Shown: positions 47,825 through 57,944, counted from the first letter of the stretch. The stretch: DNA of 64,000 nt from an uncultured Lachnospiraceae bacterium (GCA_947652925.1 CANTEW010000001.1:1-64000); one strand, 5' to 3'. Made by a program: numbers and translations. The notes: generated from the letters alone by a model not told the origin.

Positions 47825-48272
47825 CAGAAAAACTTTTTATCTCCACTATGATTCACTAGACGAGCTTTTAGGCAGACTCCAGACAGACATCTATGCACAG
47901 GTACTTGAACTGACATCTGACGTCAAACTGCCCAGAGACTTAGAAAAACTCATACGGGAATTCTTCTTGTTCTGCACAGATAGAGATGATATGACCGAAA
48001 AGATCATATGCAACCAGGGAAATTTCCCAGTTGGCCAAAGTCCCGCTGACTATGTTATGAGATCCATGTTCCACTATTCAGCTCCGGAAGTCGATCTTTC
48101 TGCCACAGCTCCGTTTGAGTGCAATATCATTGATGCATATCTGAGAGGGAACATTGTTTTTATCTATTCACAGTGGATAGCAGATGGACGGAAGATACCA
48201 TTAGAACGAGTGATCGAACTCACAACATGGTTGATCTCACAGGGGATCAGGAAACTAAAACTGTCAGAATAA
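47817..48272 (+). pseudogene. TetR family regulator lacking its DNA-binding domain
   Basis: The 151-codon frame begins INRKTFYLHYDSLDELLGRL, which is the end of the TetR helix-turn-helix (recognition helix and following tyrosine motif), and continues with a helical ligand-binding domain. The first 35-40 residues and the promoter are missing. The truncated divergent MATE gene overlaps by eight bases, so one deletion removed both 5' ends. Confidence 0.8.
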
Positions 48273-48288
48273 AAGATGACGTTATATC

Positions 48289-49803
48289 ATGATACTTAAC
48301 ACTTCCACTTCACGGATCAATGCCACAGGAGGCCATCTTGCCTCCAATTTAGGCATGGTTGAGACCACCATTGCCCTGCACTATATGTTTATGGTGGGCC
48401 ATACTTCCACTTCTGTCAGCCTTGCAACAGGTTTGGCAAAAGCAAGGGACTTAAAAGGAGAAGTAGGAAATGTAGTTGCTATTATCGGGGACGGTTCCTT
48501 GTCCGGCGGCGAGGCGTTTGAGGGGCTGAACAATGCCGCTATACTGGACAGCAATATGGTCCTGTTCAATGCCAACGAAATGTCCATTACGCCCAACTTT
48601 GGCGGCATGTACCAGAATTTTGAGCTGTTGCGGCAGACAAAGGGAACGGCGCAGTGCAATTTCTTTAAGTCTTTCAGTTTTGGATATTTTTATGTGGAGG
48701 ATGGCAATGATGTAGGGCAGGTACTCACCGTTTTGAAAAAAGTCAAGGATGTGGATCACCCGGTGGTCATCCATGTACATACAGTAAAGGAAAAAGGTCT
48801 TGCATGGTGTGAGGCGGATAAGGGATCCAGCCACTACGGTATGCCTGCCGGTCTTGATCTATCAGCGTTTGAAGGCGTAGAAAATCACGAAGCTATCACG
48901 GCGGATCTCCTGCTCCAGAAAATGAAAGAAGATCCGTCTGTTATGGCGATCTCCCCTGCCACGCCTATGCTGACCGGATCTATGCCGGATATCCGGGAAA
49001 AAGCCGGGAAACAGTTTATTGACGTGGGGATCGCGGAAGAACATGCGGTGGGCTTTGCCGCCGGTCTTGCAAAAAACGGGGCAAAGCCTGTGTTGATGGC
49101 GGTCAGCTCTTTTATGCAGAGAACCTATGACCAGTTGATGCAGGACATGGCATTGGATAAAACACCTGTTACGATCCTGCTGTTTCTGGCAAACCTTTCT
49201 CCGGGAGACGCCACCCACTGCGGCATTTTTGACATTCCCATGATGAGCAGCATCCCTGACCTGCTGTGCCTGGCTCCAGCTACGAAGGAAGAATATCTGG
49301 CAATGTTCGAATGGTCTATGGAACAGACAGATGGTCCGGTGGTCATTCGTGTTCCGAGTGCGGTTGTCTCCAATCCGGAGGCATCAGCGACCACAGCAGA
49401 GGATTTCTGTAAATACCAGATCACCGAAAAGGGAAATAAGGTAGCGGTTCTTGGGCTTGGTAATTTCCTTGGACTTGCCGGGCAGGTACAGGAACTGCTC
49501 CTGAAAAAGAAAGGTATCCAGGCAACGGTGATCGATCCTCATGTTTATTCCGATGTGGATAGGGATATGCTGGAAAATCTTAAAACAGACCACAGCGTTG
49601 TTGTCACGTTGGAGGACGGCTCCCTTGCCGGAGGATTCAGAGAAAAAATCGCAGCTTTTTACGGCAACAGCGGCATGAAGGTATTGGATTTTGGTGGGCA
49701 AAAAGCCTTTACGGACAGGGTTCCGATGGAGGTGCAGTACCAGCATTGCCACCTAACGCCGGAACTGATCGTGGCAGATATTGAAGAGTGTATGAGAGGG
49801 TAA
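48289..49803 (+). pseudogene. DXS-like thiamine-diphosphate enzyme with deletions
   Basis: Resembles 1-deoxy-D-xylulose-5-phosphate synthase (about 620 residues) but the frame has 504 codons. GGHLASNLGMVETTIALHYM is followed at once by VGHTSTSVSLATGLAKARD; about 60 residues present in relatives (the WDVGHQ region) are absent. The N-terminus is also cut. The ThDP motif GDGSLSGGEAFEGLNNA and the transketolase Pyr domain (VGIAEEHAVGFAAGLA) remain. NDNEMSI of the family is NANEMSI here. Probably inactive, although the frame is open. Confidence 0.7.
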
Positions 49804-50004
49804 AAAATGGCAATCTAAAAACTTGGATCTCACGTCCATATCTATGAGGACATTACAGGGCAAAGAAAACATGAAATAGAGGATCATGACAAGCGGATAA
49901 GTTGAATGATATTGCCTGTTCCCTTGTTTTATATGCGGCATCTGGCAGAAACAGCCAAGGGAGGCGGTAATATCGGAAAATCACTCATCATGGGATTTAC
50001 GGAT
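49804..50004. other. Intergenic debris
   Basis: Short frames interrupted by stops (for example KLGSHVHIYEDITGQRKHE). No identifiable gene. Confidence 0.4.
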
Positions 50005-50234
50005 AAAGGAATTTGACATCTTCTATCTGCCGGCCACCAATAAAAGGCATGTGCTGACCTATGGGCAGATTTACCAAAACGTCTGGAATGGGGATCCGAT
50101 CGGTGGGGAGAGCGCAGTTATTGTGTACCATATACGGAATATAAAGAAGAAGATCAAGTAGTATTCCTGCCATTTCTATACAACGTGTAAGGGGATCAGG
50201 GTACTGTATGGAAGTAGAAACAGAGCGATCGTAA
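50005..50234 (+). pseudogene. C-terminal remnant of an OmpR-type response regulator
   Basis: KEFDIFYLPATNKRHVLTYG, QIYQNVWNGDPIGGESAVIV and YHIRNIKKKIK match the winged-helix output domain. After TAG at 50159 a shifted frame continues SIQRVRGSGYCMEVE, the usual end of the domain. Receiver domain absent; one frameshift. Confidence 0.75.
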
Positions 50235-50244
50235 TGGATCATGT

Positions 50245-50270
50245 AACAGTCTGGGTAAAACCAGGCTGTT
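50245..50270 (+). terminator. Terminator after the response-regulator remnant
   Basis: Stem AACAGTCTGG / CCAGGCTGTT (one G-T pair) followed by TTTC. Confidence 0.7.
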
Positions 50271-50588
50271 TTTCTTATGCGGAGGTTATCTGTAAATCTG
50301 GGTAACTTTGCAAAGCATGATCTCTGTGATGGGTTACAGGGGTGGATTTCCTCGTTGATCCCCTTGCAAAAACTTGCTGATCCCTCGTTTTTGAGATCAT
50401 AAGGTAACCGCCATACGGTCACTTGAAACCGAACTGTGGTCTCTGCATTCTGGAAAAAGGATCATAAAATGATCTTGCAATAAGAAAAAAGCAGAAAATA
50501 TTTCTATATATAAGGTTGAGTTTTGTTGCTGTTGCAGAAAGAGGCTGTGTATTCTTTTGTTATTTCCTTTATCCGTTTATTGCCAGAG
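50271..50588. other. Gene-free stretch
   Basis: No open frame with homology and no recognisable structure; AT content rises toward 50520. Confidence 0.5.
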
Positions 50589-50634
50589 GTGTCCGAACCA
50601 CGGGCACTAAAAGTGTCCGAACTATGGACTCTTC
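50589..50634. mobile_element. Terminal-repeat fragment, IS21-like
   Basis: Two direct repeats 24 bases apart, GTGTCCGAACCACGG (50589-50603) and GTGTCCGAACTATGG (50613-50627). Tandem ends of this kind are typical of IS21-type elements, but no istA/istB sequence remains. A short frame after it (ATGGTATTACAGACAG) stops within 70 bases. Confidence 0.5.
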
Positions 50635-50692
50635 ATCAAGGAACAGAGGAGGTACAATGGTATTACAGACAGATGGTCAAGTCTGGGGTGTG

Positions 50693-50858
50693 CTAGAGTG
50701 TGTTTGAAAAATGCTTTATGTCAACCGTAAACCACAATTTGTGGGAGATCTGCTCCGGATGAAGGCGGCGTAGCGGGCTACGGCAACTGAATAAGGGGCA
50801 GATATACCGCAAAGTGGGGCGTACGGATGGCGTGAATGATTTTTCAAACACACTCTAG
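50693..50858. repeat. Type C small inverted-repeat element, complete
   Basis: 166 bp. The left end is CTAGAGTGTGTTTGAAAAAT and the right end is its near-perfect inverse. The interior has GCGTAGCGGGCTACGGC and the block GCAAAGTGGGGCGTACGG. A second, inverted, partial copy is at 55656-55770. Confidence 0.85.
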
Positions 50859-50860
50859 AG

Positions 50861-50885
50861 CGTGTCGACAAGCTGATCTCTGTAA
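50861..50885. repeat. Type D terminal repeat, solitary
   Basis: GTGTCGACAAGCTGATCTCT followed by GTAAG is the inverse of the right end at about 46607-46633. It abuts the type C element and the transposase fragment. Confidence 0.6.
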
Positions 50886-51000
50886 GAAGGCAAAAGTGAA
50901 CGGGAAACTGGAAGCCTATGTGATACAGCTCGCATGCGGGGAAGCCCCGGAAGGCTACGCAGGCTGGACATTGGAACTCCTGAAGGCCCATGAATTGACG
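50884..51000 (+). mobile_element. IS630-family transposase fragment
   Basis: About 38 codons reading KKAKVNGKLEAYVIQLACGE and APEGYAGWTLELLKAHELT match the segment of IS630 transposases where EAxxIxLACSxxPEGxxRWTLRLL is conserved. Both ends are missing. Confidence 0.7.
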
Positions 51001-51028
51001 CATGGCACTGATCCTCCGGGGAATGCCA

Positions 51029-52625
51029 TCAGCGGCTAACTTCATTCTTTTGCTTTTCTATTTCCACTTTCAGCTCATTCATGTGCCGCTCACAAAGTTT
51101 CCTTGGCGACACATCGTATTTCAGGCACAGGGAGGCTGCCGCACCGACCGCTATGCCGTGTTGTCCGCAATTTCCCATCAATTTGACAGACGATCCGACA
51201 ATATGGGGCACGCTGATATGCTTGCCAGCCATCATCAGATTGTCAATGTCTGCTGAATAAAGACACCGGAAAGGAATATCGTAAGGCTTATGATCCCTTT
51301 CGATCCATTTCCAGTCGCCAAGGCGGAAGTCATACTTCGGGTTGCCGGGGTAGTGCAGGCAAAAAGCGCTGGAATTGACCGCCGCCGCATCCTGAAAAAT
51401 GCTGTGCTGTTCCACATCATTTTCCGTAAGGATATAATCCCCGCGGATCCGTCTGGCTTCACCGGTTGCCGCCGCAAAACCCAGATAGGATAATTTCAGA
51501 TCCTGATATTTTTCCGGCTCTCTCTGGCGAATGTTCGCATAGGTTCCGATAATGGCACACAGCATATGATCCCGGATCATCTCACTGTTCTGATAGGGAT
51601 CAAGCCACTGTCTATACTCCCAGAAATGCGACTTCGGGAGTGTCATGGCATGAAGCCAGCTGTCCCTCCAGATCCGCATGATCCTTCGCAACTGCCTGCG
51701 CCCATGGGACTTCCGGGAACGCAACGGGTTTTTCCGCCATTTCCGTCCTGAATAAAACGGTATTACCGTGATGCATGATGTCTGCTTTTTCCGGAGCGAG
51801 CTTTTCATGGAAATCCGGATAGGCTTCCTGTCCTTCCATGGTTGAGGCGCCGCAAAGCAGCGCGAGCGTGGCTTTGCCGGAACAGTCAATAAACATCGGA
51901 GCCCCAAACCGGCGTTCTTCCCCCGTCCCAGTATGCTGGGCGTCAACGGAATAAATCTTCTTTCCGTCTTCGTTCGTATTGACGCGAAAAACCCTTTCAT
52001 TCAGGCATACCGATAGATTTGGTATTTTACGAAAGATATCCGCCGCACAAATGTCGCCGTTTTCTTTTCTCTCGGCCAGCATCGTTACCACAGGTCCCAG
52101 TTCCGCTTCCGGAGTCAGTCCGATCTCTTTACTGGCATTGCCGCCAAGATACGGTCTGTCCCCGATCAGCGCGGTCCTTAGCCCTTCTCTCGCGGCAGTA
52201 TAGGCTGCGCATAACCCGGCCATGCCCGCGCCGACGACAACCACATCGAAACGCTCTGTTTTTTCCCGGGCAGCCGGAAGGCCGAGAAGCCTTTTGCGCC
52301 ATAGCCGCATTGCCTCATCCGCACGAAACGGCGGGACGTTTGCCGTGTTGGTGATATATAGGGCATCGCATCTTCCGTCAAAACCGGTCAGGTCGTGCAG
52401 CGCTATCCTGACATCGCCCGCAGGAAAGGGAACATGTTCTGCCAGTTCCCAGCTCCAGTCGTTTCCGCTCACGCCAAAGGTCATCGGGATCGGCTCTCCA
52501 TCTATCAGCACCTGAAAACCGCCGGGATGATATTCCGGCACCCAGTCCTTTGTCCGCACCCACACTCGGTATTCCCCGGCAGACGGGATCAGCGCTTCAA
52601 AGTATTCTTTCTCTTGCATCATCAT
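51029..52625 (-). pseudogene. FAD-dependent oxidoreductase, frameshifted
   Basis: The first frame (52625 to 51612) has an N-terminal beta-rich domain (EYRVWVRTKDWVPEYHPGGF) and the dinucleotide-binding motif VVVVGAGMAGLCAAYTAARE followed by YLGGNASKEIG, as in the FAD_oxidored (pfam12831) family. Near 51640 the frame shifts, and the second frame continues MTLPKSHFWEYRQWLDPYQN to VGSSVKLMGNCGQHGIAVG and the stop at 51029. Substrate unknown. Confidence 0.8.
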
Positions 52626-52658
52626 ATCTAAACCTCCTCTACCACGGCACAGGAAAGA

Positions 52659-53314
52659 TCAAAGTTTTTCTCCTGAACCCACTTCAAAATGATATTTCAC
52701 AATGCCAAGGTCTAACTTTGTATAAAACCCTCTGCCACAAGCTGCTTTTACTTTGCCGCCAGGTAGGAGTTCAAAGAAGAATTTCTGCTGGTTCATAGCT
52801 GTCGGCGCAAGCAGGGCGGCTTCCATACCGTTAAGAACCACACCGGCATTCCATCCCGATAATCACATACACGAGGCAGGGGTTTACTTTTATGCGGTAT
52901 ACCGTTAGTGTCGCCATAGCCAAGGGAGATCAGACAGATCTGCTTTTCTCCCCCGGCGATTTCCGCCTTGCTCCTGCCGTGGGTCATGGCTACCCAACAG
53001 GTATTGAGCCCCAGCTCCTGTGCCTTCAGCACAATTTGTTCCCCATAGCAGCCTAAGTTTTCATCCAATGCTGCGGACTTTGGTCCCACAAGGGCGATAT
53101 AGTTCTTTACGCCGGTGAATTTCCCATAGTGCGCCATCATGGAATCAAAGCACTTTGGCTCATCGTAGAAAATCTGGATATGCAGCCCCGCTTCCCGGTT
53201 GATGCTTGCAGTCAACTCGTCCAAAACCCTTCGCTTTTCCGGCTCGATCGGTTTTTCCATATACTGTCGGACGCTGTGCCGTTCTTTCATAATTTCCAGC
53301 ATTTCCATATTCAT
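52659..53314 (-). pseudogene. Nitroreductase family protein, frameshifted
   Basis: ERHSVRQYMEKPIEPEKR at the start is the FMN-binding signature; GLNTCWVAMTH and the C-terminal GMEAALLAPTAMNQQKFFFE complete the family pattern. The two parts are in different frames, joined near 52835 (WFLTVWKPPCL against VLNGMEAALL). RBS AGGAGG. Follows the phzF remnant closely. Confidence 0.85.
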
Positions 53315-53331
53315 TTACCTCCTACGGGAGT

Positions 53332-53750
53332 TTCCGTATCCTGTCCAAGTCAGGCTCTACCATTCTTACCTGTTTTTCCTTTTCCAACACACATACAAGG
53401 TCATCGCCAATATATGCGCTGACTGGCTTTACGCCGATCGCCGCTGTGATCACATCTGTGACTTCATATCAAAACATATTTTGACGCAGTCTGGATCTAT
53501 AAACCTTGTAATGGCATAAGCCGCCGCCAGCGTTGCATGTCCGCAGAGTTTCACTTCGCCGTCGGGCGTAAACCAGCGCAGATGATCGCGCCCCTTTTCC
53601 TTTACTGCAAAAGCGGTTTCCGAATAAGTTGTTCTCTATGGCGATGTTCTGCATCATGTCATCAGACAGCCATCTGTCCATGATACAGACAGCCGCGGGA
53701 TTTCCTGCAAAAATCCTGTCAGTAAATGCGTCTATTATGTACTGTTTCAT
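53332..53750 (-). pseudogene. PhzF-family isomerase, truncated and frameshifted
   Basis: MKQYIIDAFTDRIFAGNPAA is the family start. After IAIENNL the frame shifts; the correct continuation (ETAFAVKEKGRDHLRWFTPD, LCGHATLAAAY) is readable in another frame. A third frame gives ITAAIGVKPVSAYIGDDLVC to RIRKLP and TAG. The C-terminal half is missing; the nitroreductase begins immediately after. Confidence 0.85.
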
Positions 53751-53877
53751 TGAAATGCCTCCCAGTCATGTATTTTTTCCTCATATTTCGTATAGTTTGA
53801 CTTTATTATAGTTTCCGTCTTATAATAAGTAAAACAAATGTTTTTAATGATAACATTACGAAAGACGATTTTAGGAA

Positions 53878-54560
53878 ATGGACCGTTATATCACATTGCA
53901 GAAAATCATTGAATTGGGGGGTTTTACAAAAGCCGCCTCCGCATTAGGCTATACGCAGTCCTCCATCAGGGGGATCATACGTCGATCCCCGAATGGATCC
54001 GTACAGGTGCAGTGGATTTTGGTTTTATCAATCCGCAGGCGGATACTTCTTTGCAGACCATTACAATTAAGGACGGCGAAATGCTTGCCATCCTTCCAAA
54101 AGGACATCCGCTTGCAGGACAAAAAAGCATTACCCTTGCGGAACTTGCAAAAGAACCCTATATTTTACTGGAGGAAGGAAAGTACAGCGAGCCGATGGCA
54201 GCATTTGAAAAAGAGGGATTGAAACCTGATATCGAATACACCATCCATGACGACCATACCATCATGACAATGGTAGAAGCCGGGCTTGGCGTCAGCATTT
54301 TGCCAGAACTTATGCTCCGGCGTACCAATTATCATATTTCCTGCCTGCCGATAGAGCCGCCCGTCCGTCGTACCCTGGCAGTGGCATACAAGGATAAGGA
54401 CAGCCTGCCGATCGCGAGCAAGTATTTTATTGATCACATGATGGAGCATAAGGAGGAACTTCCTCAAAACATACTCACATGGCGCATAAAAATCACTATG
54501 TTTGATGTATATACATCAAGCCAGCCTGGCAAAAAGGTTGGCAAAAGCTGGCTTTTTTGA
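53878..54560 (+). pseudogene. LysR family regulator with large internal deletion
   Basis: Begins as a LysR helix-turn-helix (LGGFTKAASALGYTQSSI). Then QGDHTSIPEWIRTGAVDFGF, which belongs to the effector domain, follows directly in another frame at about 53971. Roughly 90 or more residues of helix-turn-helix, linker and first effector half are lost. The remaining effector domain runs to about 54480 and then over-reads into a terminator. Divergent from phzF. Confidence 0.85.
54518..54558 (+). terminator. Terminator after lysR
   Basis: AAGCCAGC / GCTGGCTT stem with inner pairing, followed by TTTT. Confidence 0.75.
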
Positions 54561-54856
54561 CAGGCCGTGTTTAAGGTTTCCGAAGATCACCACAGTTTCA
54601 AAGAGTCTTCCGTATCACCCATATCTGCATATTTCCCTCATGATACAATCTTGCGTATTCAAGCGGTCCGTCTATTGCCAGAGTTTGTGATACCCTGTGG
54701 GAAGATATAACACAAGGGAAACCTTAAGGGAAAGCTCACCTGCGATAAACTTAGTGTTTTCAGGGGTTAGCAGGGATTTTAATAATAAAATATAACAGCT
54801 AATGTTACCCTTAAAGATCATCAGATCACAATCAGGATCTGTGGAGGAACAAATGT
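54561..54856. other. Gene-free stretch before the GNAT gene
   Basis: AT-rich, no homology recognised. The GNAT ribosome binding site TGTGGAGGAAC lies at its end. Confidence 0.5.
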
Positions 54857-55303
54857 ATGGAGATCATAGAGGTAAAAGACAGGACCACACCGTTAATAGA
54901 ACGATCATTAAAAGTATGGGAAAGTTCTGTAAAAGCAACACACCTCTTTTTATCAGAGGCCGAGATCAAAAACATTAAAAAGTATGTACCACAGGCTTTA
55001 AAAGAGATACCCTGTTTGACCATCTTAGTAAACGAAGACCAACTTCCTGTTGGTTTTATGGGGATCATAGGGCAGCATCTTGAAATGCTCTTTATCTCTC
55101 ACGAAGAAAGGGGAAAAGGCTTAGGCAAAAAATCACTTCAATACGGAATAGAAAGATATTCGGTAAATGATCTAGCAGTCAATGAACAAAATCCCCTTGC
55201 AAAAGGCTTCTATGAACACATGGGATTTGAAGTTTATAAAAGAACAGAGTGTGATGAACAAGGCGATCCATATCCACTTTTATATATGAGATCAGAAAAA
55301 TAA
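54857..55303 (+). CDS. GNAT family N-acetyltransferase
   Basis: 148 residues and intact. The acetyl-CoA loop reads EERGKGLGKKSLQYGI, preceded by EMLFISHE, and NPLAKGFYEHMGFEVYKRTE is the usual C-terminal motif. Closest in feel to small YjaB/PhnO-type acetyltransferases; substrate unknown. One of few intact genes in the decayed region. Confidence 0.88.
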   Translation: MEIIEVKDRTTPLIERSLKVWESSVKATHLFLSEAEIKNIKKYVPQALKEIPCLTILVNEDQLPVGFMGIIGQHLEMLFISHEERGKGLGKKSLQYGIERYSVNDLAVNEQNPLAKGFYEHMGFEVYKRTECDEQGDPYPLLYMRSEK

Positions 55304-55372
55304 CTTTGGATCTGTTAGGTGAAAAACAATGTTATTTCTCAGTCAAAAATTTTGCCTGGTCTGTGCCAGTGC

Positions 55373-55590
55373 GAGCGTGTTTGAAAACCTCAAATATCCT
55401 TAAATTATAAAAAATTTACAGATAATAGATGAGTACATTCCAAAAACAGCGTTTTAAGGGGGCCGGGTGAGATCCATGATCCCCCGGCGATCTTGGTACT
55501 TTTCTCGTAGAAAAGTACATAGAAAATCTGAGCAGCCACAGATCGTATCAAATACTTGTAAAACTCAAACTATTTACAGGATGTTTAGGG
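55373..55590. repeat. Type B small inverted-repeat element, inverted copy
   Basis: Reverse complement of 37978-38217. The left end GAGCGTGTTTGAAAACCTCA is well kept, the right end (TTTAGGGTTTAAAATAC) is degenerate. It contains GATC at several places where the other copy has GATT or AAGC. Confidence 0.8.
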
Positions 55591-55655
55591 TTTAAAATAC
55601 AATTTATACAAAACTTTGACAGCAATGTGTGGTGGCATCGGTTAGAGATTTTGTC

Positions 55656-55770
55656 TAGATCGTGTCTTAAAAATCATCCACGCCAACCGCACGCCCCACT
55701 TTGCGGTCGATCTGCCCCGCATTCTCTCATCGTAGCCCGCTACGCCTCCCTCATTTGGGACAAATTTCCC
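55656..55770. repeat. Type C element, partial, overlapping a MATE gene end
   Basis: TCTAGATCGTGTCTTAAAAA then CCGCACGCCCCACTTTGCGG and GTAGCCCGCTACGCC match the inverse of 50693-50858. The match runs past 55740 into the last codons of the MATE gene. Confidence 0.75.
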
Positions 55771-57125
55771 ATTTTTTTCAATTCTTTCGCTGTCAAGACA
55801 ACAGCCAAGAAAAATGCGAGTACTTCCGCTGCTGGCCCGGCCCAAAGGATGCCGGTCAGTCCGGCGATCTTAGCAAGGATGAGCATCGCCGGGATATAAA
55901 AGATCACCTGCTTTGCCAACGAGACCACCGTAGCTTTGCCTGGATGCCCGATCGCCTGGAATAGTGTCCCTGCGCAAAGCTGCATCCCGCCAAGGAAATT
56001 TGTGAGAAGATAAATACGGAAACACTTCACTGCAAATCCCTCATACAGAGCAGATCCTGCGCCGAAGATACGGATAAGTTGCAGTGGGAATACCATATAC
56101 ACGATCCATGCCACCGTCATGACGATGGTAGAAGAAATCAATGTCAGACGGAAGGTTTTCTTTACCCGTTCAAACTTTTCCGCACCATAGTTAAAACCAA
56201 GGATCGGACGGCTGGCACTGGAAATACCCATCGCAACAGAAAAGAACAGCATGCTCACTTTCATGCAAAGCCCAAATACTGTGATCGGGATATCCTCTCC
56301 ATAGACAGACAGAGCCCCATAATGGGTCAACATATTGTTAGACACAATAGCGATCAAAGTGGAGGTCATTGTATTCAGACAGCTTGCGATCCCAAGGGAC
56401 GCCAGCATCCATGCAAAAGAAAACTGAAATCTAAAAGACCTTTTATCCAGCTTGATGTTCTTAAAGCGGAACAGATAAGCGACATTCACCACCAGATTCA
56501 GGAACTGGCTGATGATCGTCGCCAAAGCCGCACCCGACACGCCCATGTCAAATACAAAGATAAAAAGTGGGTCAAGGAAGAGATTCAAGATCGCTCCCAC
56601 CGTCATAGACACCATAGAAAACCTTGGACTCCCATCCGCCCGGATAACGCCGTTGATAATGACGGCTACGATCACAAACGGAAAGCCGCAGACGATGATC
56701 CGGCCATATTCCAGCGCATAGGGCATGATATTATCAGTTGCGCCAAAGATCCTGCACAATGGGTCTAAAAACACCATCGCAAGGACCGTTAACACAACAC
56801 TGGCAGCTGTACCCGAGAGAACAGAATTCCCAACAGCCTTTGATGCCTTTTCAGGTTCCCCTTTTCCCAACTGCAGACTGAAATAGGTTGCAAGACCATC
56901 TCCAAAAAGTGAAGCGATCGCAATGGCAAAAGTTGAGATCGGCGCTATGATATTCGTAGCCCCATTCCCCAACATACCTACCCCCTGTCCGATAAAGACC
57001 TGATCTACCATGTTGTACAGAGAATTGATCGCCATCGATATGATGCCTGGAATCGCAAATCCCCTTAATAACTTACTGATCCTTTCTGTACCCAACGGAT
57101 TAACAGTTGTCTGTATTTCACTCAT
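55740..57125 (-). CDS. MATE family efflux transporter (second MarR system)
   Basis: 461 residues, twelve hydrophobic segments, full set of motifs: SLYNMVDQVFIGQGVGMLGN, VIRADGSPRFSM, LDPLFIFVFDMGVSGAALAT, GFNYGAEKFERVK. ATG 57125 follows GAGGGAATG. The last residues (KMGNLSQMREA) are encoded by a type C repeat, which supplies the stop codon; the exporter core is complete. An operator palindrome lies 64 bases upstream. Confidence 0.9.
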   Translation of the reverse strand: MSEIQTTVNPLGTERISKLLRGFAIPGIISMAINSLYNMVDQVFIGQGVGMLGNGATNIIAPISTFAIAIASLFGDGLATYFSLQLGKGEPEKASKAVGNSVLSGTAASVVLTVLAMVFLDPLCRIFGATDNIMPYALEYGRIIVCGFPFVIVAVIINGVIRADGSPRFSMVSMTVGAILNLFLDPLFIFVFDMGVSGAALATIISQFLNLVVNVAYLFRFKNIKLDKRSFRFQFSFAWMLASLGIASCLNTMTSTLIAIVSNNMLTHYGALSVYGEDIPITVFGLCMKVSMLFFSVAMGISSASRPILGFNYGAEKFERVKKTFRLTLISSTIVMTVAWIVYMVFPLQLIRIFGAGSALYEGFAVKCFRIYLLTNFLGGMQLCAGTLFQAIGHPGKATVVSLAKQVIFYIPAMLILAKIAGLTGILWAGPAAEVLAFFLAVVLTAKELKKMGNLSQMREA

Positions 57126-57189
57126 AAGATCATTCCCTCTTTCTAAAATACATATCATTTTCTTCTTTAACTTGTCATGCCCCACAATA

Positions 57190-57205
57190 TGTAAGTATAC
57201 TTACA
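57190..57205. promoter_or_regulatory. Palindromic operator upstream of the intact MATE gene
   Basis: Perfect 16-bp palindrome TGTAAGTATACTTACA. Differs at one symmetric position from the palindrome upstream of marR (57945-57960). Confidence 0.75.
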
Positions 57206-57238
57206 ATATGGTCAGACCTGCTTTCTACCAACTACATG

Positions 57239-57440
57239 TCACGCTCTAATACTCCATCCGGCCAGAAAATAGAGTCCTGCTCTGCCTGACCCTCACCATT
57301 GCGTCGTTAAAATTTCTAACCGATGCCACCACATCGCTGTCAAAATTTTGTCTAAAGTTTTCAAACACGCTCTAAAGATGGTATAGACGATCTGGCACAG
57401 ATGAGGGACACGCAGTTGATATGGATGGAGTACTACACGA
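57239..57440. repeat. Type A small inverted-repeat element
   Basis: Begins CACGCTCTAATACTCCATCC and ends GGATGGAGTAC, inverse to each other in part. An internal copy of GTTTTCAAACACGCTCTA sits at 57358-57375, suggesting a nested or composite element. The core matches window positions 1-105. Confidence 0.7.
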
Positions 57441-57457
57441 TCTGTTTTCAGGTAAGC

Positions 57458-57886
57458 TCACATCTCAATATTATGCCACAATTTTCTCAAAGTGATCTGA
57501 AACTGCTCCAACTCACTTTTAGGGATATCCCCATGGAGTTTTAGCATGAATCGATATAAGTGTTTTACCAAGTGCTCGCACACAGCGATCCCATTTTCCG
57601 TCACCGTCAGGATGTTCCTGCGGGCATCCTCATCTGAAACTGTCCGCCGGATAAACCCCCTGTTCTCCATCGTTCTGAGCATCTGGTTTGCGGTAGACCG
57701 TTTGATGGAAAAAAGCTGCTCAATATCTTTTTGATAGATTTCCTTTCCTGTGTGACCGGTCAAATACTGTAAGATCCAACATTGATGGATCGTCAGATCT
57801 TCTACTTCCATTGTCATCTGATTTAATTTATTGTAGATCAGGTTTGAAAGGATACGGACTTCAAGTCCTAAATTCTCGATCGCCAC
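57458..57886 (-). CDS. MarR family regulator (second MATE system)
   Basis: 142 residues. Winged helix with KDIEQLFSIKRSTANQMLRT and the wing VSDEDARRNILTVT. Start MAIENLGLEVRILSN at 57886, RBS AGGAGGGG. It lies upstream of the MATE gene on the same strand, separated by a type A repeat; matching palindromes before both genes indicate joint repression. Confidence 0.9.
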   Translation of the reverse strand: MAIENLGLEVRILSNLIYNKLNQMTMEVEDLTIHQCWILQYLTGHTGKEIYQKDIEQLFSIKRSTANQMLRTMENRGFIRRTVSDEDARRNILTVTENGIAVCEHLVKHLYRFMLKLHGDIPKSELEQFQITLRKLWHNIEM

Positions 57887-57944
57887 CTATACCCCTCCTT
57901 CTGAGACAGCTTTCGATCCGCTCATTTCCGATGTCCTATCTATC

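Noticed and set aside
50516..50707. 63-codon frame overlapping the IS21-like repeats
   Set aside because: It crosses the terminal repeats, has no homology pattern and ends in a type C element.
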